Origin: an uncultured bacterium
GTDB lineage: Bacteria; Verrucomicrobiota; Kiritimatiellia; CAIKKV01
DNA length: 15,688 bases
NCBI GenBank assembly: GCA_903828035.1
Contig: CAIKKV010000319.1
Span: 1 to 15,688 of the forward strand
Reading direction: 5' to 3'
Under the pieces are notes generated by a model. It saw nothing but the letters and a program-made list of their open reading frames with translations, searched no databases and was not told the DNA's origin. Positions 1 through 7,079 of the stretch are shown in pieces (the first letter of the stretch is position 1; each line of letters starts with the position of its first letter). The translations under genes and the position numbers were made by a program.

Positions 1-1737
1 GGAAGCGGCACGCTGATCGTCGGACAGGATGTGGCTCCCGGAATCGCCGGCCCCCTGGGTAATTCCACCAATCCCGTCATCTTCCGCAATGCGGACGGCA
101 ACGCTCATACGCTCCAATTCACCAACACCCTCACCTTCAGCCGCGGCCTGCGAGTCGAGGAGGGCGTCAAGACCACGCTTAACATTTTGGGCGGCAACTT
201 GATCACGACCGTTTCCGGCCCCTTCACCTTCGACGGCAACCTCACGCTTAACTCAAGTGATTTGTCGGAACTTGTGGTGTCCGGCCGCCTGATCACCCGC
301 ACCAACACCCTGAGCCTCACGGGCATCTCATCGGCGGGCAACTACATCCGCCTCAGCAACACGAACAACGAGTTGTCAGGTGCCGTCTCCATTGGAAGCA
401 GCGCGCGTCTTGTCGCGGAAAAAACAGGAGCCCTGAAAGGCGCCACCCAGATCCTCTTCCCAACCACGGGCTCAAACCCCACGGGCCTCTTTCTCGGCGA
501 AGACGCCACGGCCACCCAGGCGGTTTCCATGGCTCTATCCTCCTTCAACGGCATAGTTGAAATTGGAACACGTGCGTTCAATGGCGTTTGTCTATTCGCA
601 GGGCCCGTTTCTCTAACGCGGACAAACACGCAGGCACTCGTTCAGTTCACCGCGGCCTCCAACAGCACGGTGCGCTTCGCCTCACCCGTCACAGGCTTCT
701 TCTACATGCGGAAGATGGGCGATGGCACCATTTCTTTCGAGGCCGCCAACACCTGGACCAACGACACGGAAATCAACAAAGGCACCCTGCGCGCCGTGGA
801 CGGCCAGGGGCTCCCCACCGTCAGCCGGCTGATCTTTTCAGGCGGGCTCCTCGAGTCCACCGGCACCTTCAGCCGCACGCTCGGCATCGGACCCGGACAG
901 TTTTCCTGGGCCGGCAGCTCAACCGCCCACGGCGGCTTCTCCGCAAAGGGAGGCAAACTGGCCGTGGACTTCAACAACGACGGTCCCGCCCCCTTGAGCT
1001 GGAACATCACCCCGTACTTCATCAATGCCGCCAGCGCCCGGCTCCGGTTCGGCTCCCCGTTGGCGGATAGCGAAGTCGATTTCATCGATCCCATCGTGTT
1101 GACCTCGAACGGCACGATCGAGGTCTTCGACAATCCCGCGGTCCGCACGGACAAGGCGACCCTTTCCGGTCCCGTATCCGGCTCGGCGTCGCTCGCGAAG
1201 TACGGCCCCGGCACGCTGGTCCTCAAGGCGACCAACACCTACACCGCCAGCGTGACGGTCGGCTCGGGCACGCTTGAAGGCGGCACCTTGATGGTCAACG
1301 GCGAACTGCCCGTTGGCACGACGCTCACGATCTACAGCAACAGCTGGCTCGGCGGCTCGGGCACCATCCGCACCAAGACCGTCACAATGGTGCCCGGCAG
1401 CGGTTTCGACTGGGCCGACGATCCCGGCACGCTCACCATCACGAACAGCTTCGCCTTCCCCACCAACGGCGTCTTCCGCTTCGTCTACGGAAACGGCAAA
1501 ACCGCGAAGGTCGTCAGCGGCAACAAGCTGACCCTGCCGCAGTACGCCACCGTGGAGGTCGTCCGGCTGAACGGCATCACGCCCATGAGCAGCGTCATCC
1601 TCTCCTCGGCCAATACGGTCGGCGCCGTGACCGACTGGACCATCGCCAACAACACCCTTGGCTTCACATTGACCAAGTCCGGAAACGATGTGCTCTTGCA
1701 GTACTCGCCCAAGGGCACCGTGATGATCGTCCGGTAA
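1..1737 (+). CDS. Autotransporter-associated beta-strand repeat protein, C-terminal part (5' partial)
   Basis: The reading frame is open from the first base of the window and the codons before the first GTG (position 31) encode GSGTLIVGQD, which is itself the tail of a repeat unit, so the gene begins upstream. The 578 visible residues are rich in Gly, Thr, Ser and Asn with alternating hydrophobics, as expected for a right-handed beta-helix. Two clear PATR-type repeats (autotransporter-associated beta-strand repeat) are seen: around residues 236-268 (MGDGTISFEAANTWTN, then INKGTLRA) and 398-435 (YGPGTLVLKATNTYT, then VGSGTLEGG). A terminal domain with GGSGTIRTKTVTMVPGSGFDW follows. I see no autotransporter beta-barrel and no PEP-CTERM motif; the protein ends PKGTVMIVR. 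It is probably secreted or surface-exposed. Specific function is unknown. The downstream gene is convergent. Confidence 0.85.
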   Translation, partial: GSGTLIVGQDVAPGIAGPLGNSTNPVIFRNADGNAHTLQFTNTLTFSRGLRVEEGVKTTLNILGGNLITTVSGPFTFDGNLTLNSSDLSELVVSGRLITRTNTLSLTGISSAGNYIRLSNTNNELSGAVSIGSSARLVAEKTGALKGATQILFPTTGSNPTGLFLGEDATATQAVSMALSSFNGIVEIGTRAFNGVCLFAGPVSLTRTNTQALVQFTAASNSTVRFASPVTGFFYMRKMGDGTISFEAANTWTNDTEINKGTLRAVDGQGLPTVSRLIFSGGLLESTGTFSRTLGIGPGQFSWAGSSTAHGGFSAKGGKLAVDFNNDGPAPLSWNITPYFINAASARLRFGSPLADSEVDFIDPIVLTSNGTIEVFDNPAVRTDKATLSGPVSGSASLAKYGPGTLVLKATNTYTASVTVGSGTLEGGTLMVNGELPVGTTLTIYSNSWLGGSGTIRTKTVTMVPGSGFDWADDPGTLTITNSFAFPTNGVFRFVYGNGKTAKVVSGNKLTLPQYATVEVVRLNGITPMSSVILSSANTVGAVTDWTIANNTLGFTLTKSGNDVLLQYSPKGTVMIVR

Positions 1738-1746
1738 ACCAAACCC

Positions 1747-1837
1747 ATCGCGCGGGCGGTGCCGCGCTCCCACACAATCCGAACACTAGCCGCACCTGAT
1801 ATGCATAATTTGTGGGAGCGCCACACCGTGGCGCGAT
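1747..1837. repeat. Imperfect inverted repeat, 27-28 nt arms, 36-nt loop
   Basis: The left arm 1747-1774 (ATCGCG...GGTGCCGCGCTCCCACA) and the right arm 1811-1837 (TGTGGGAGCGCCACACC...CGCGAT) are reverse complements with few mismatches; the inner 17 nt match at 15 of 17 positions and the outer ATCGCG matches exactly. It begins 9 nt after the stop codon of the beta-strand-repeat gene. It may be a REP/MITE-like dispersed element or a transcript-end hairpin; no target-site duplication or transposase is visible. Confidence 0.65.
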
Positions 1838-1849
1838 ATCCGTGTGGAG

Positions 1850-1867
1850 CCGGCGGTTCCCCGCCGG
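1850..1867. repeat. 7-bp perfect hairpin with TTCC loop
   Basis: CCGGCGG (1850-1856), loop TTCC, CCGCCGG (1861-1867). The stem is strong but is followed by TACTCTTTACA on the plus strand and by CTCCACACGG on the minus strand, with no U-run. It lies directly after the longer inverted repeat and may belong to the same repetitive element. Confidence 0.55.
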
Positions 1868-1890
1868 TACTCTTTACACAACAAATCTCC

Positions 1891-1910
1891 CTCAGCGTCC
1901 TCTGTGTGAA
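1891..1910. repeat. Dispersed-repeat-like string CTCAGCGTCCTCTGTGTGAA
   Basis: The string resembles the 'CTCTGCGTCCTCTGTGTGAA' family of non-coding dispersed sequences that I recall from several GC-rich bacterial genomes. The recognition is from memory only; there is a single copy here. A genome-wide copy count would decide it. Confidence 0.35.
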
Positions 1911-1925
1911 GCCTTCTTTTACCCC

Positions 1926-2741
1926 TCAAAACGCCGGGGCAGGCGGCTGATCAGCCGGCGAACGCGCCTTCACATCCTCATAAAAGTTCGCCATCGAGGC
2001 CTGCATATAAGGAAGCACCCAAAGCAGCCCGATGCAGCAGGTGCCGAATACCGCCAGCAGAATCCAGCCGATAAACCGCCAGCTCAGGCAGAACAGCTTC
2101 CACTTCCGTCCGTCCATCATGGCCTTGCTCCGGTCGATCGCCTCGCTCGGGCTCATCGCCGGATTGTCCGCCAGGATAAACCACGTCATGGCGTACGAAA
2201 ACGACTTGATCAAGCCGGGGACGATCAGCAGCAGCATCCACAGCAGCGTGAAGACGCTCACCAGCAGCGCGGCAATCAGCGCCCGCCCGAACTCCGAAAA
2301 CCCGGTGAAGGCCAGGCCCAGCTCCGGATTGCCCCGCCGCACCAGCGCCAGGAAGAAGCGAGCGTTCCCGATTTGAATCGGCCCGGCCAGCGCAATCGCC
2401 ACCAGGATGCCGAGATACGGAATCATGGATCCCGCCTGGGAAATCACATTCAGCAGCACGGTCACGCCAATGGCCAGCCCCCACTGCCCGCTCAGCGCCT
2501 CGCGCCCCCTCCGCATGAGCTCGGCATTCGGCGTGACGCCGTCCCCGCCCCCCGCTTCCGGGCCCGCGGCCGGCGCTCCGCCCAGCAGCCCCGGCACATC
2601 CCCCGCCCTCATCCAGGTGGCCAGCGACTCGTTCCACACCAGATCTTCCGGAAGGACGGACCCCTCTTGAACTTTCGCCCGGAACGCCGCATCGTCCATC
2701 GGCCCGCTTTTCTGATCGCCCTTGGCATACCACCAATTCAT
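1926..2741 (-). CDS. GYF-domain plus DUF975-like integral membrane protein
   Basis: A 271-residue protein read from ATG at 2741, which is preceded by GGGAGGG (2745-2751) and starts directly with the domain; an in-frame ATG further upstream would add an unrelated tail. Residues 1-52 (MNWWYAKGDQKSGPM ... LVWNESLATWMRAGDVPGL) match the bacterial GYF_2 type, a small putative peptide-binding module. A Gly/Pro/Ala linker (about 53-70) leads to a DUF975-like membrane region with hydrophobic stretches near 88-103, 107-122, 153-178, 180-191 and 222-245, including LLIVPGLIKSFSYAMTWFILADNP and the SPSEAIDRSKAMMDGRKWKLF loop typical of that family. The role of the family is not established; membrane organisation is a guess. 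It is 78 nt downstream of the glycan operon on the same strand, and convergent with the gene to its left. Confidence 0.8.
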   Translation of the reverse strand: MNWWYAKGDQKSGPMDDAAFRAKVQEGSVLPEDLVWNESLATWMRAGDVPGLLGGAPAAGPEAGGGDGVTPNAELMRRGREALSGQWGLAIGVTVLLNVISQAGSMIPYLGILVAIALAGPIQIGNARFFLALVRRGNPELGLAFTGFSEFGRALIAALLVSVFTLLWMLLLIVPGLIKSFSYAMTWFILADNPAMSPSEAIDRSKAMMDGRKWKLFCLSWRFIGWILLAVFGTCCIGLLWVLPYMQASMANFYEDVKARSPADQPPAPAF

Positions 2742-2819
2742 AAGCCCTCCCGGTTTCCACCCATCATTCCGCCACAAACCTCTCCACACAAGCAAAATCT
2801 CAAATCAGTATTATCCGCG
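2742..2819. other. Short intergenic spacer after the glycan operon
   Basis: The 78 nt between the last glycosyltransferase and the GYF/DUF975 gene hold the ribosome binding site of the latter and, at the operon side, part of a dispersed-repeat-like sequence. No clear terminator or strong promoter is seen on the minus strand, so read-through into the membrane-protein gene is possible. Confidence 0.5.
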
Positions 2820-2834
2820 TCATCCGTGGTCTAT
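2801..2834. repeat. Dispersed-repeat-like sequence overlapping the end of the last glycosyltransferase
   Basis: On the plus strand this contains ATCCGCGTCATCCGTGGTCTAT (2813-2834); on the minus strand it reads GACCACGGATGACGCGGATA followed by ATACTGATTTGAG. It resembles a 'ACCACGGATGACGCGGAT' class of dispersed intergenic repeats that I recall from PVC-type and other genomes. It supplies the last four codons (IDHG) and the TGA stop of the glycosyltransferase gene ending at 2820. Only one copy lies in the window. Confidence 0.45.
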
Positions 2835-3734
2835 CTTCCCCGCAGTTCGCGCCGCCGCCTCGCCCCGATCGATCGCCCGCTCCAGCCTCAGCCGAAACGC
2901 CCAGTCTCCCGGCCAGGCGGCCGCCACGCGCTTCACCCGCCTCAAAATCCGATTCAGCCAAAAGGGTTTCCCCCGAATGCCGCGAGCGTCCGCAAGGCGG
3001 GTCGTCGAGAAGGCGGATCCTTCCAGCAAACGCTCCAGATAACCAAGCTCCAGGCGCGACGCCGGGATGTGATGCCCCAGCCGCAGCCGCGGAGTCAGCA
3101 ACGCCTTGAACCCCATGTCCAGCGCCGTGAGCGCCATATCCGTATCGCCCGAACCCGTCAGGATCCCTTCTTTCCTGTCCATGGCGAAACGGAGCGGATC
3201 CGCCGCCACCGCCTCGGCATACCGCACCGCCGCCTCGGCCCGGATACAGAAACCGGCCCCGCAAGGCAACGCCCCCCAGGCGCTCTCCAGTCCCGCCTCC
3301 CGCTCGCAAACCACCCCCGGCCGCACCGCGAGCCATCCCAGGTACGGCCGCACCCCGCGCGGAGGCGGCTGCTCAAAGAGGCCGTCAATCCGGCCGCCCG
3401 CCACGCCGATCCCCTCGCGCGATTCGAAAAGCGACAGCGCCTGCGAGACGTAATCGGGATCGGGCACATTATCATCATCGAAAAAAACCAGCAGCTCGCC
3501 GCGGCTTTCGCGGATGCCGCGAAGCCGCGCCGCCGTCAGCCCCTCCGTCTCCTCCCGGATCAGGCGAGCTCCCGGCGGCAGCCCCGCCTCTTCCACGGGC
3601 GGCACGGAGCCGTTGTCCACCATCAACAGCTCCCAGCGCTCCGCCGGGGCGGTCTGGCGGGAAAGCGCCAGGAACAACTCCGCGAGCCAGGCGCGCCTCG
3701 GATTCCGGGTGCAGACGATCACGCTGGCTTTCAT
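2820..3734 (-). CDS. Glycosyltransferase family 2 (last gene of the operon)
   Basis: 304 residues from ATG at 3734, which overlaps the preceding gene's stop as ATGA (3731-3734) and has GGAGGAG at 3739-3745; the 28-residue upstream extension lies inside the preceding gene and is rejected. The N-terminus MKASVIVCTRN starts a GT-A fold; DNGS near residue 44, GLTAARLRGI, and the metal-binding FFDDDNVPDPDYV around residue 86-98 are all in place. Later GSGDTDMALTALDMG sits where GT2 enzymes carry the catalytic-base region. It would transfer a sugar from a nucleotide-sugar to a growing glycan on the cytoplasmic face; donor and linkage cannot be read from sequence. The last four residues, IDHG, come from a repeat-like sequence. 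No membrane helix seen. Confidence 0.88.
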   Translation of the reverse strand: MKASVIVCTRNPRRAWLAELFLALSRQTAPAERWELLMVDNGSVPPVEEAGLPPGARLIREETEGLTAARLRGIRESRGELLVFFDDDNVPDPDYVSQALSLFESREGIGVAGGRIDGLFEQPPPRGVRPYLGWLAVRPGVVCEREAGLESAWGALPCGAGFCIRAEAAVRYAEAVAADPLRFAMDRKEGILTGSGDTDMALTALDMGFKALLTPRLRLGHHIPASRLELGYLERLLEGSAFSTTRLADARGIRGKPFWLNRILRRVKRVAAAWPGDWAFRLRLERAIDRGEAAARTAGKIDHG

Positions 3735-4864
3735 GCCGCTCCTCCGGGCCGCCGGAACCGGCGGGTCGACAGCCAGGCCGCAATCCGGCGCTTCCAATAA
3801 CGCGGCCCGGGAAAACACGTGCGGCGAACAGCCTGCTCCATCGCCTGCAGCAGCGGCTCCGTCAAAGCCCCTTCGCCGGTCGAGGCCAGCGAGACCGTCA
3901 GCGCAAGCCGGGCCCGGGCCGCCGCATTCTTTCCGCTTCCGCCCGCGAGCGCGGCATACCCCACGCCCTCGGCAAAGGCCCTGGCCCAGGCGCGCCAGTC
4001 ATTCTCCCCCGCCACCCGGCTGGCCAGCACCTCCGGCATGGCGGCAGCGGACCCCACGGCCGCCAGCCCGAGCACAAAGAAAACCTGACGGTTGCGCAGC
4101 CGACGCCAGGCCGCCTCGTCGATCACGGGCTGCTTCGCCGGCGGCAGCTCCAGCCGCTCATCCGGCTTCCGGCACCGGTCCAGCAATTCCAGCCGCGCCT
4201 TCAGCATGGGGAGCGGGTTGCGGCTGAATGACGCGCGGCTCTGCCGGTACCGAGCCAGCGCCTCGGGAACCCGGACCACCCGCAGGCCCGCCCGGGTCAG
4301 GCGCACGGCAAAATCCCAATCCTCCACGCCGGACAGCCCGTCCAGCGTCAGGCCCCCGATCCGCTCCGCCGTCTCCCGGCGCACCAGCAGTCCGCCCACG
4401 CCCCCCAGCGGATTGGCCATGAGGACCCCGGGCCAGCCCGGCAGGCTTCCCTGCTCCAGCAGCCGCAGCGCCCGGGTGCCGCTCTCGTCCACCATCCAGA
4501 CGTCCGCCGCCGCCACGATCGCTTCCGGCTCTTGCGCCAGCGCCGCCGCGCAACGCTCCGCCATGCGGGGCTCGAGCAGGTCGTCCGCATCCAGGGTGAT
4601 GTAAAACTCGCCCGAGGCCCGCTCCAGCGCGGCGCGCCGCGCGGCCGCCTGCCCCACCCGCGCCGTGTTCACCAGGGTCACGCGCCGGGGCTCGCGCTGC
4701 TGCCAGCGGTGCGCCACGAGATCGGTGTCATCCGTCGAGCCGTCGTTCGCCACGACGGCTTCGATATCCGGAGCCGTCTGGGCGAAGACCGACTTCAGCG
4801 CGCCGTCAAGCCAGTGACCATGCTGGTAGCAGGCAATCAGAACGGATATGCGTCCGCGAATCAT
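3731..4864 (-). CDS. Glycosyltransferase family 2
   Basis: 377 residues from ATG at 4864, overlapping the upstream gene's stop by 4 nt (ATGA, 4861-4864) with GGGGAGG a few bases upstream. The GT-A domain shows ISVLIACYQHGHWLDGALKSV at the N-terminus, NDGSTDDT, GQAAARRAALERASGEF, the DXD-type LDADDLLEPRM near residue 93-103, and the SGVEDWDFAVRL motif that normally carries the catalytic base. About 140 C-terminal residues after the catalytic domain are Ala/Arg/Leu rich and may be helical, with no recognisable second domain. It is the most canonical GT2 of the cluster. The acceptor is presumably the exported glycan of this operon (inference from position). Confidence 0.9.
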   Translation of the reverse strand: MIRGRISVLIACYQHGHWLDGALKSVFAQTAPDIEAVVANDGSTDDTDLVAHRWQQREPRRVTLVNTARVGQAAARRAALERASGEFYITLDADDLLEPRMAERCAAALAQEPEAIVAAADVWMVDESGTRALRLLEQGSLPGWPGVLMANPLGGVGGLLVRRETAERIGGLTLDGLSGVEDWDFAVRLTRAGLRVVRVPEALARYRQSRASFSRNPLPMLKARLELLDRCRKPDERLELPPAKQPVIDEAAWRRLRNRQVFFVLGLAAVGSAAAMPEVLASRVAGENDWRAWARAFAEGVGYAALAGGSGKNAAARARLALTVSLASTGEGALTEPLLQAMEQAVRRTCFPGPRYWKRRIAAWLSTRRFRRPGGAA

Positions 4865-5757
4865 GCCGGCCTCCCCAGCCCGCGCCGCTGTCCCAAAAAC
4901 AAATAAATCCGCATCCGCATCCGGATCAGGCGGACGGCGGCGGTCACGGCGGCCAGCTTCAGCCCGCCAAGCGCCCCCTCCGCCGCCGGATGGGTCAACG
5001 ACCCCGCGATCGTGCGTGCCGGGGGCCAGTCATGCCACAGATCGAGGGCCAGGCGGCGGAAGGTCGCCTCCCGCCCGCCATAGGCCGCCCGAATCGTCCG
5101 TTCCAGTCGGATGTTCAAACCCGCCCAGTCACGCCGCGCCGGATGACGCACCACCGCGCCGGGCTCATACGCCAGCGGCCAGCCCGCGGACCAGACGCGC
5201 TGGCCGAAGTCCACGTCTTCCCCGTAATACGGAATGCGCTCGTCGAAGCCGCCCGCGGACTCCACCGCGACGCGGCTGACAAATACGTTGGCCGTGGCCC
5301 CGAAATGCCACTGCTCGACAAACAGCCGCTGATCGAAGGCGTGGGCCATGTCGAACAGCTCCAGGGCCGCGGGCCGTTTCGCGGCGGCGGGCATCACCTC
5401 CACGCGGCCCGCGAGAAGTCCCCCTTTTGGAAAAGCCGCCATCCGGCGAAGGCCCGCCTCCAGCCACTCCGGGCGCGGCAGGCAGTCGGCGTCGGTAAAG
5501 GCGATGACGGCCCCGCGGCTGGCCGCCACGCCGCGGTTCCGCGCCGCCGAGGCGCCCGGCTCCGCCTCGCGCTCAAGCCGCGCGAACGGGAAGGCGGCGA
5601 CCACGGCGGCCGGGTCGTCCGCCGACCCGTTGTCCACCACCACCACGTCGAACGCGCCCGCCGGGAGCGTCTGCCGGGCCAGGGCGTCCAGGCACAGGCG
5701 CAGGCGGGCGGCATCGTCCTTCACCGGGATCACGACCGACACGCGGAGTCCGCTCAC
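4861..5757 (-). CDS. Glycosyltransferase family 2, GTG start
   Basis: 298 residues if started at GTG 5757. That start forms a GTGA overlap (5754-5757) with the upstream stop and has GGGGAGG at 5763-5769, five bases away; the ATG at 5793 has no ribosome binding site and lies inside the upstream gene. Motifs: LRVSVVIPVKDD, VVVDNGSADDP, EPGASAARNRGVAASRG, DXD-type FTDADCLPRPEWL, and YYGEDVDFGQRVW as the catalytic-base region. The C-terminal 90 residues are basic with a weakly hydrophobic stretch (LGGLKLAAVTAAVRLIRM) that could touch the membrane. It is likely one of the chain-building transferases of the operon; substrate not deducible. Confidence 0.88.
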   Translation of the reverse strand: MSGLRVSVVIPVKDDAARLRLCLDALARQTLPAGAFDVVVVDNGSADDPAAVVAAFPFARLEREAEPGASAARNRGVAASRGAVIAFTDADCLPRPEWLEAGLRRMAAFPKGGLLAGRVEVMPAAAKRPAALELFDMAHAFDQRLFVEQWHFGATANVFVSRVAVESAGGFDERIPYYGEDVDFGQRVWSAGWPLAYEPGAVVRHPARRDWAGLNIRLERTIRAAYGGREATFRRLALDLWHDWPPARTIAGSLTHPAAEGALGGLKLAAVTAAVRLIRMRMRIYLFLGQRRGLGRPA

Positions 5758-7079
5758 GGCCGCCTCCCCGGTTCCAGAACCGATTGGACCCATTTTAGAA
5801 ATAGCCGGGAATACGGATACTGCCGGGTCAGGAACTCCACCACCTGGGCGCCGGCTCGCCCGATGGCGCGGGCGCGGGCGGGCTCGTCAAGGAGGCGGGC
5901 CGCCTGCCCGACAAAGACGCGGCGCGTATCCGCGCGGAGCGCCGCCTCCGCCGGGCCTGGGGTCACCGGCGCCAGGCACCCGGTCACGCCGTCCAGGATC
6001 ACCCGGTCCAGCCCGCCGACGCCCGTGCAGACCACCGGCACGCCGGCCTGCTGGGCCTCCATCACCACCAGGGGATAAAAGCCCTCCACCTTCGAGGCGA
6101 ACACGAACAGGTCGGCCGCCGCGTAAACGGGACCCAGGGAAGGCACGGGGCCGGTTTCGCGGACGCGGTCGGCCAGCCGGAGGCGGCCGCCGTCCGGCAG
6201 GGCCACCTCGCGGTCCAGAAGCGCCCGCACCTCGAGCCGGTAGGCCTCCTCCTCCCAGCGCCCGGCCAGCAGCAGCCACACATTCCGCCCCTCCGCCAGC
6301 AAATCCTCCAGCACGGCGGCCAGGAACTCCACTTGCTTGTTCCGATCCAGCCGCCCCGCATAGGCCAGCACGCGGGCCTCCGGCGGAATGCCCAGTGCCC
6401 CCCGCAGCGCCGCGTCCGGGGCCGGTTGGCCCTTTAAAGGGAACAATGGCGAAACGATGCCGGCCGGCAGCGCCGGCCCGTAGAGAGCGCGAAGGCGCCC
6501 GGTGAAATCGTAATCCAGGCAAAGCGCCGCCAGCCCGGCGGCGTGCGGCCGCAGGAAGGCGAGGTAGCGGTCGTACTCCTCATGGATGACCGCCGCGACC
6601 CGGGGCGGCCTCATCAGCCCGAAACGGGCGACCGTGCTTCCAAAGATGAACGGATCCTGGGTGTCCGTGGAGATAAACAGGTCGTGCCGCCGGGGAGCCA
6701 GCTCCAGCGCCAGGGTCCGCCACGAGGCCAGCCGCCGGCTCACGCGCCGGATTCGCCGCACCCCGGGACAGCGGAATCGGATTTCCGCCTCGACATCCGC
6801 ATCCACGCCCTCCTCGAAATAATAGACGTCGGTCTCCGCCCCGGCAGCCTGCAGGGCGGCCAGCTGCTCGATCATGACCCGGCCCGACCCGCTGCGCAGA
6901 AGCCGCCGGCAGAAAAAGCCGATCCGCCGGCCGGCCAAATCGGGAACCGGGCGGGCCGCCTCATCGATCCGCCAGCCGCAGAGCGGCATCACGGTTTCCG
7001 CCAGGTGGCGCCGCAACGGCTCCGGCAAAGCGGCCAGGGCCGCCTTCGCGGATTCCGGCGTGGGCTCAGGGGAGGTCAT
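5754..7079 (-). CDS. Glycosyltransferase family 4 (GT-B fold)
   Basis: 441 residues from ATG at 7079, overlapping the upstream gene by 14 nt (7066-7079); GGGTGA just before the ATG is a modest ribosome binding site. The protein has an unusual 50-residue lead before the GT-B N-domain (RRIGFFCRRLLRSGSGRVMIEQLAAL, where retaining GT4 enzymes bind acceptor). The C-domain is clear: VLAYAGRLDRNKQVEFLAAVLEDL (residues ~237-260), LLLAGRWEEEA, PVYAAADLFVFAS, EGFYPLVVMEAQQAGVPVVC (332-351) and GVTGCLAP. The two glutamates (E332, E341) are eight residues apart rather than the usual seven. It should use an activated nucleotide sugar and retain anomeric configuration; the sugar is unknown. It is the only GT-B enzyme in the operon. 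Confidence 0.88.
   Translation of the reverse strand: MTSPEPTPESAKAALAALPEPLRRHLAETVMPLCGWRIDEAARPVPDLAGRRIGFFCRRLLRSGSGRVMIEQLAALQAAGAETDVYYFEEGVDADVEAEIRFRCPGVRRIRRVSRRLASWRTLALELAPRRHDLFISTDTQDPFIFGSTVARFGLMRPPRVAAVIHEEYDRYLAFLRPHAAGLAALCLDYDFTGRLRALYGPALPAGIVSPLFPLKGQPAPDAALRGALGIPPEARVLAYAGRLDRNKQVEFLAAVLEDLLAEGRNVWLLLAGRWEEEAYRLEVRALLDREVALPDGGRLRLADRVRETGPVPSLGPVYAAADLFVFASKVEGFYPLVVMEAQQAGVPVVCTGVGGLDRVILDGVTGCLAPVTPGPAEAALRADTRRVFVGQAARLLDEPARARAIGRAGAQVVEFLTRQYPYSRLFLKWVQSVLEPGRRP
5763..5769 (-). promoter_or_regulatory. Ribosome binding site GGGGAGG deciding a GTG start
   Basis: Minus-strand GGGGAGG lies five bases before GTG at 5757 and inside the 3' end of the upstream GT4 gene. 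It selects the GTG start over the longer ATG at 5793, which has no comparable site. Confidence 0.7.

Larger units (their letters stand above)
1738..1925. other. Convergent intergenic region with inverted repeats
   Basis: This 188-nt gap separates the stop codons of two convergent genes. It contains a long imperfect inverted repeat (1747-1837), a perfect 7-bp GC hairpin (1850-1867) and a dispersed-repeat-like string (1891-1910). I see no convincing small gene. No T-tract follows the stems in either direction, so an intrinsic terminator of the classic kind is not shown, although the structures could stop converging transcription. Confidence 0.6.

Noticed and set aside
1850..1867. Rho-independent terminator for either convergent gene
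   Set aside because: The stem is good but no run of T follows on either strand, so I list it as a hairpin only.
1812..3800. Long plus-strand open frame (662 codons)
   Set aside because: It runs antisense through the GYF/DUF975 and GT2 genes; the product is rich in Arg, Pro, Gln and His with no domain. High GC keeps such shadow frames open.
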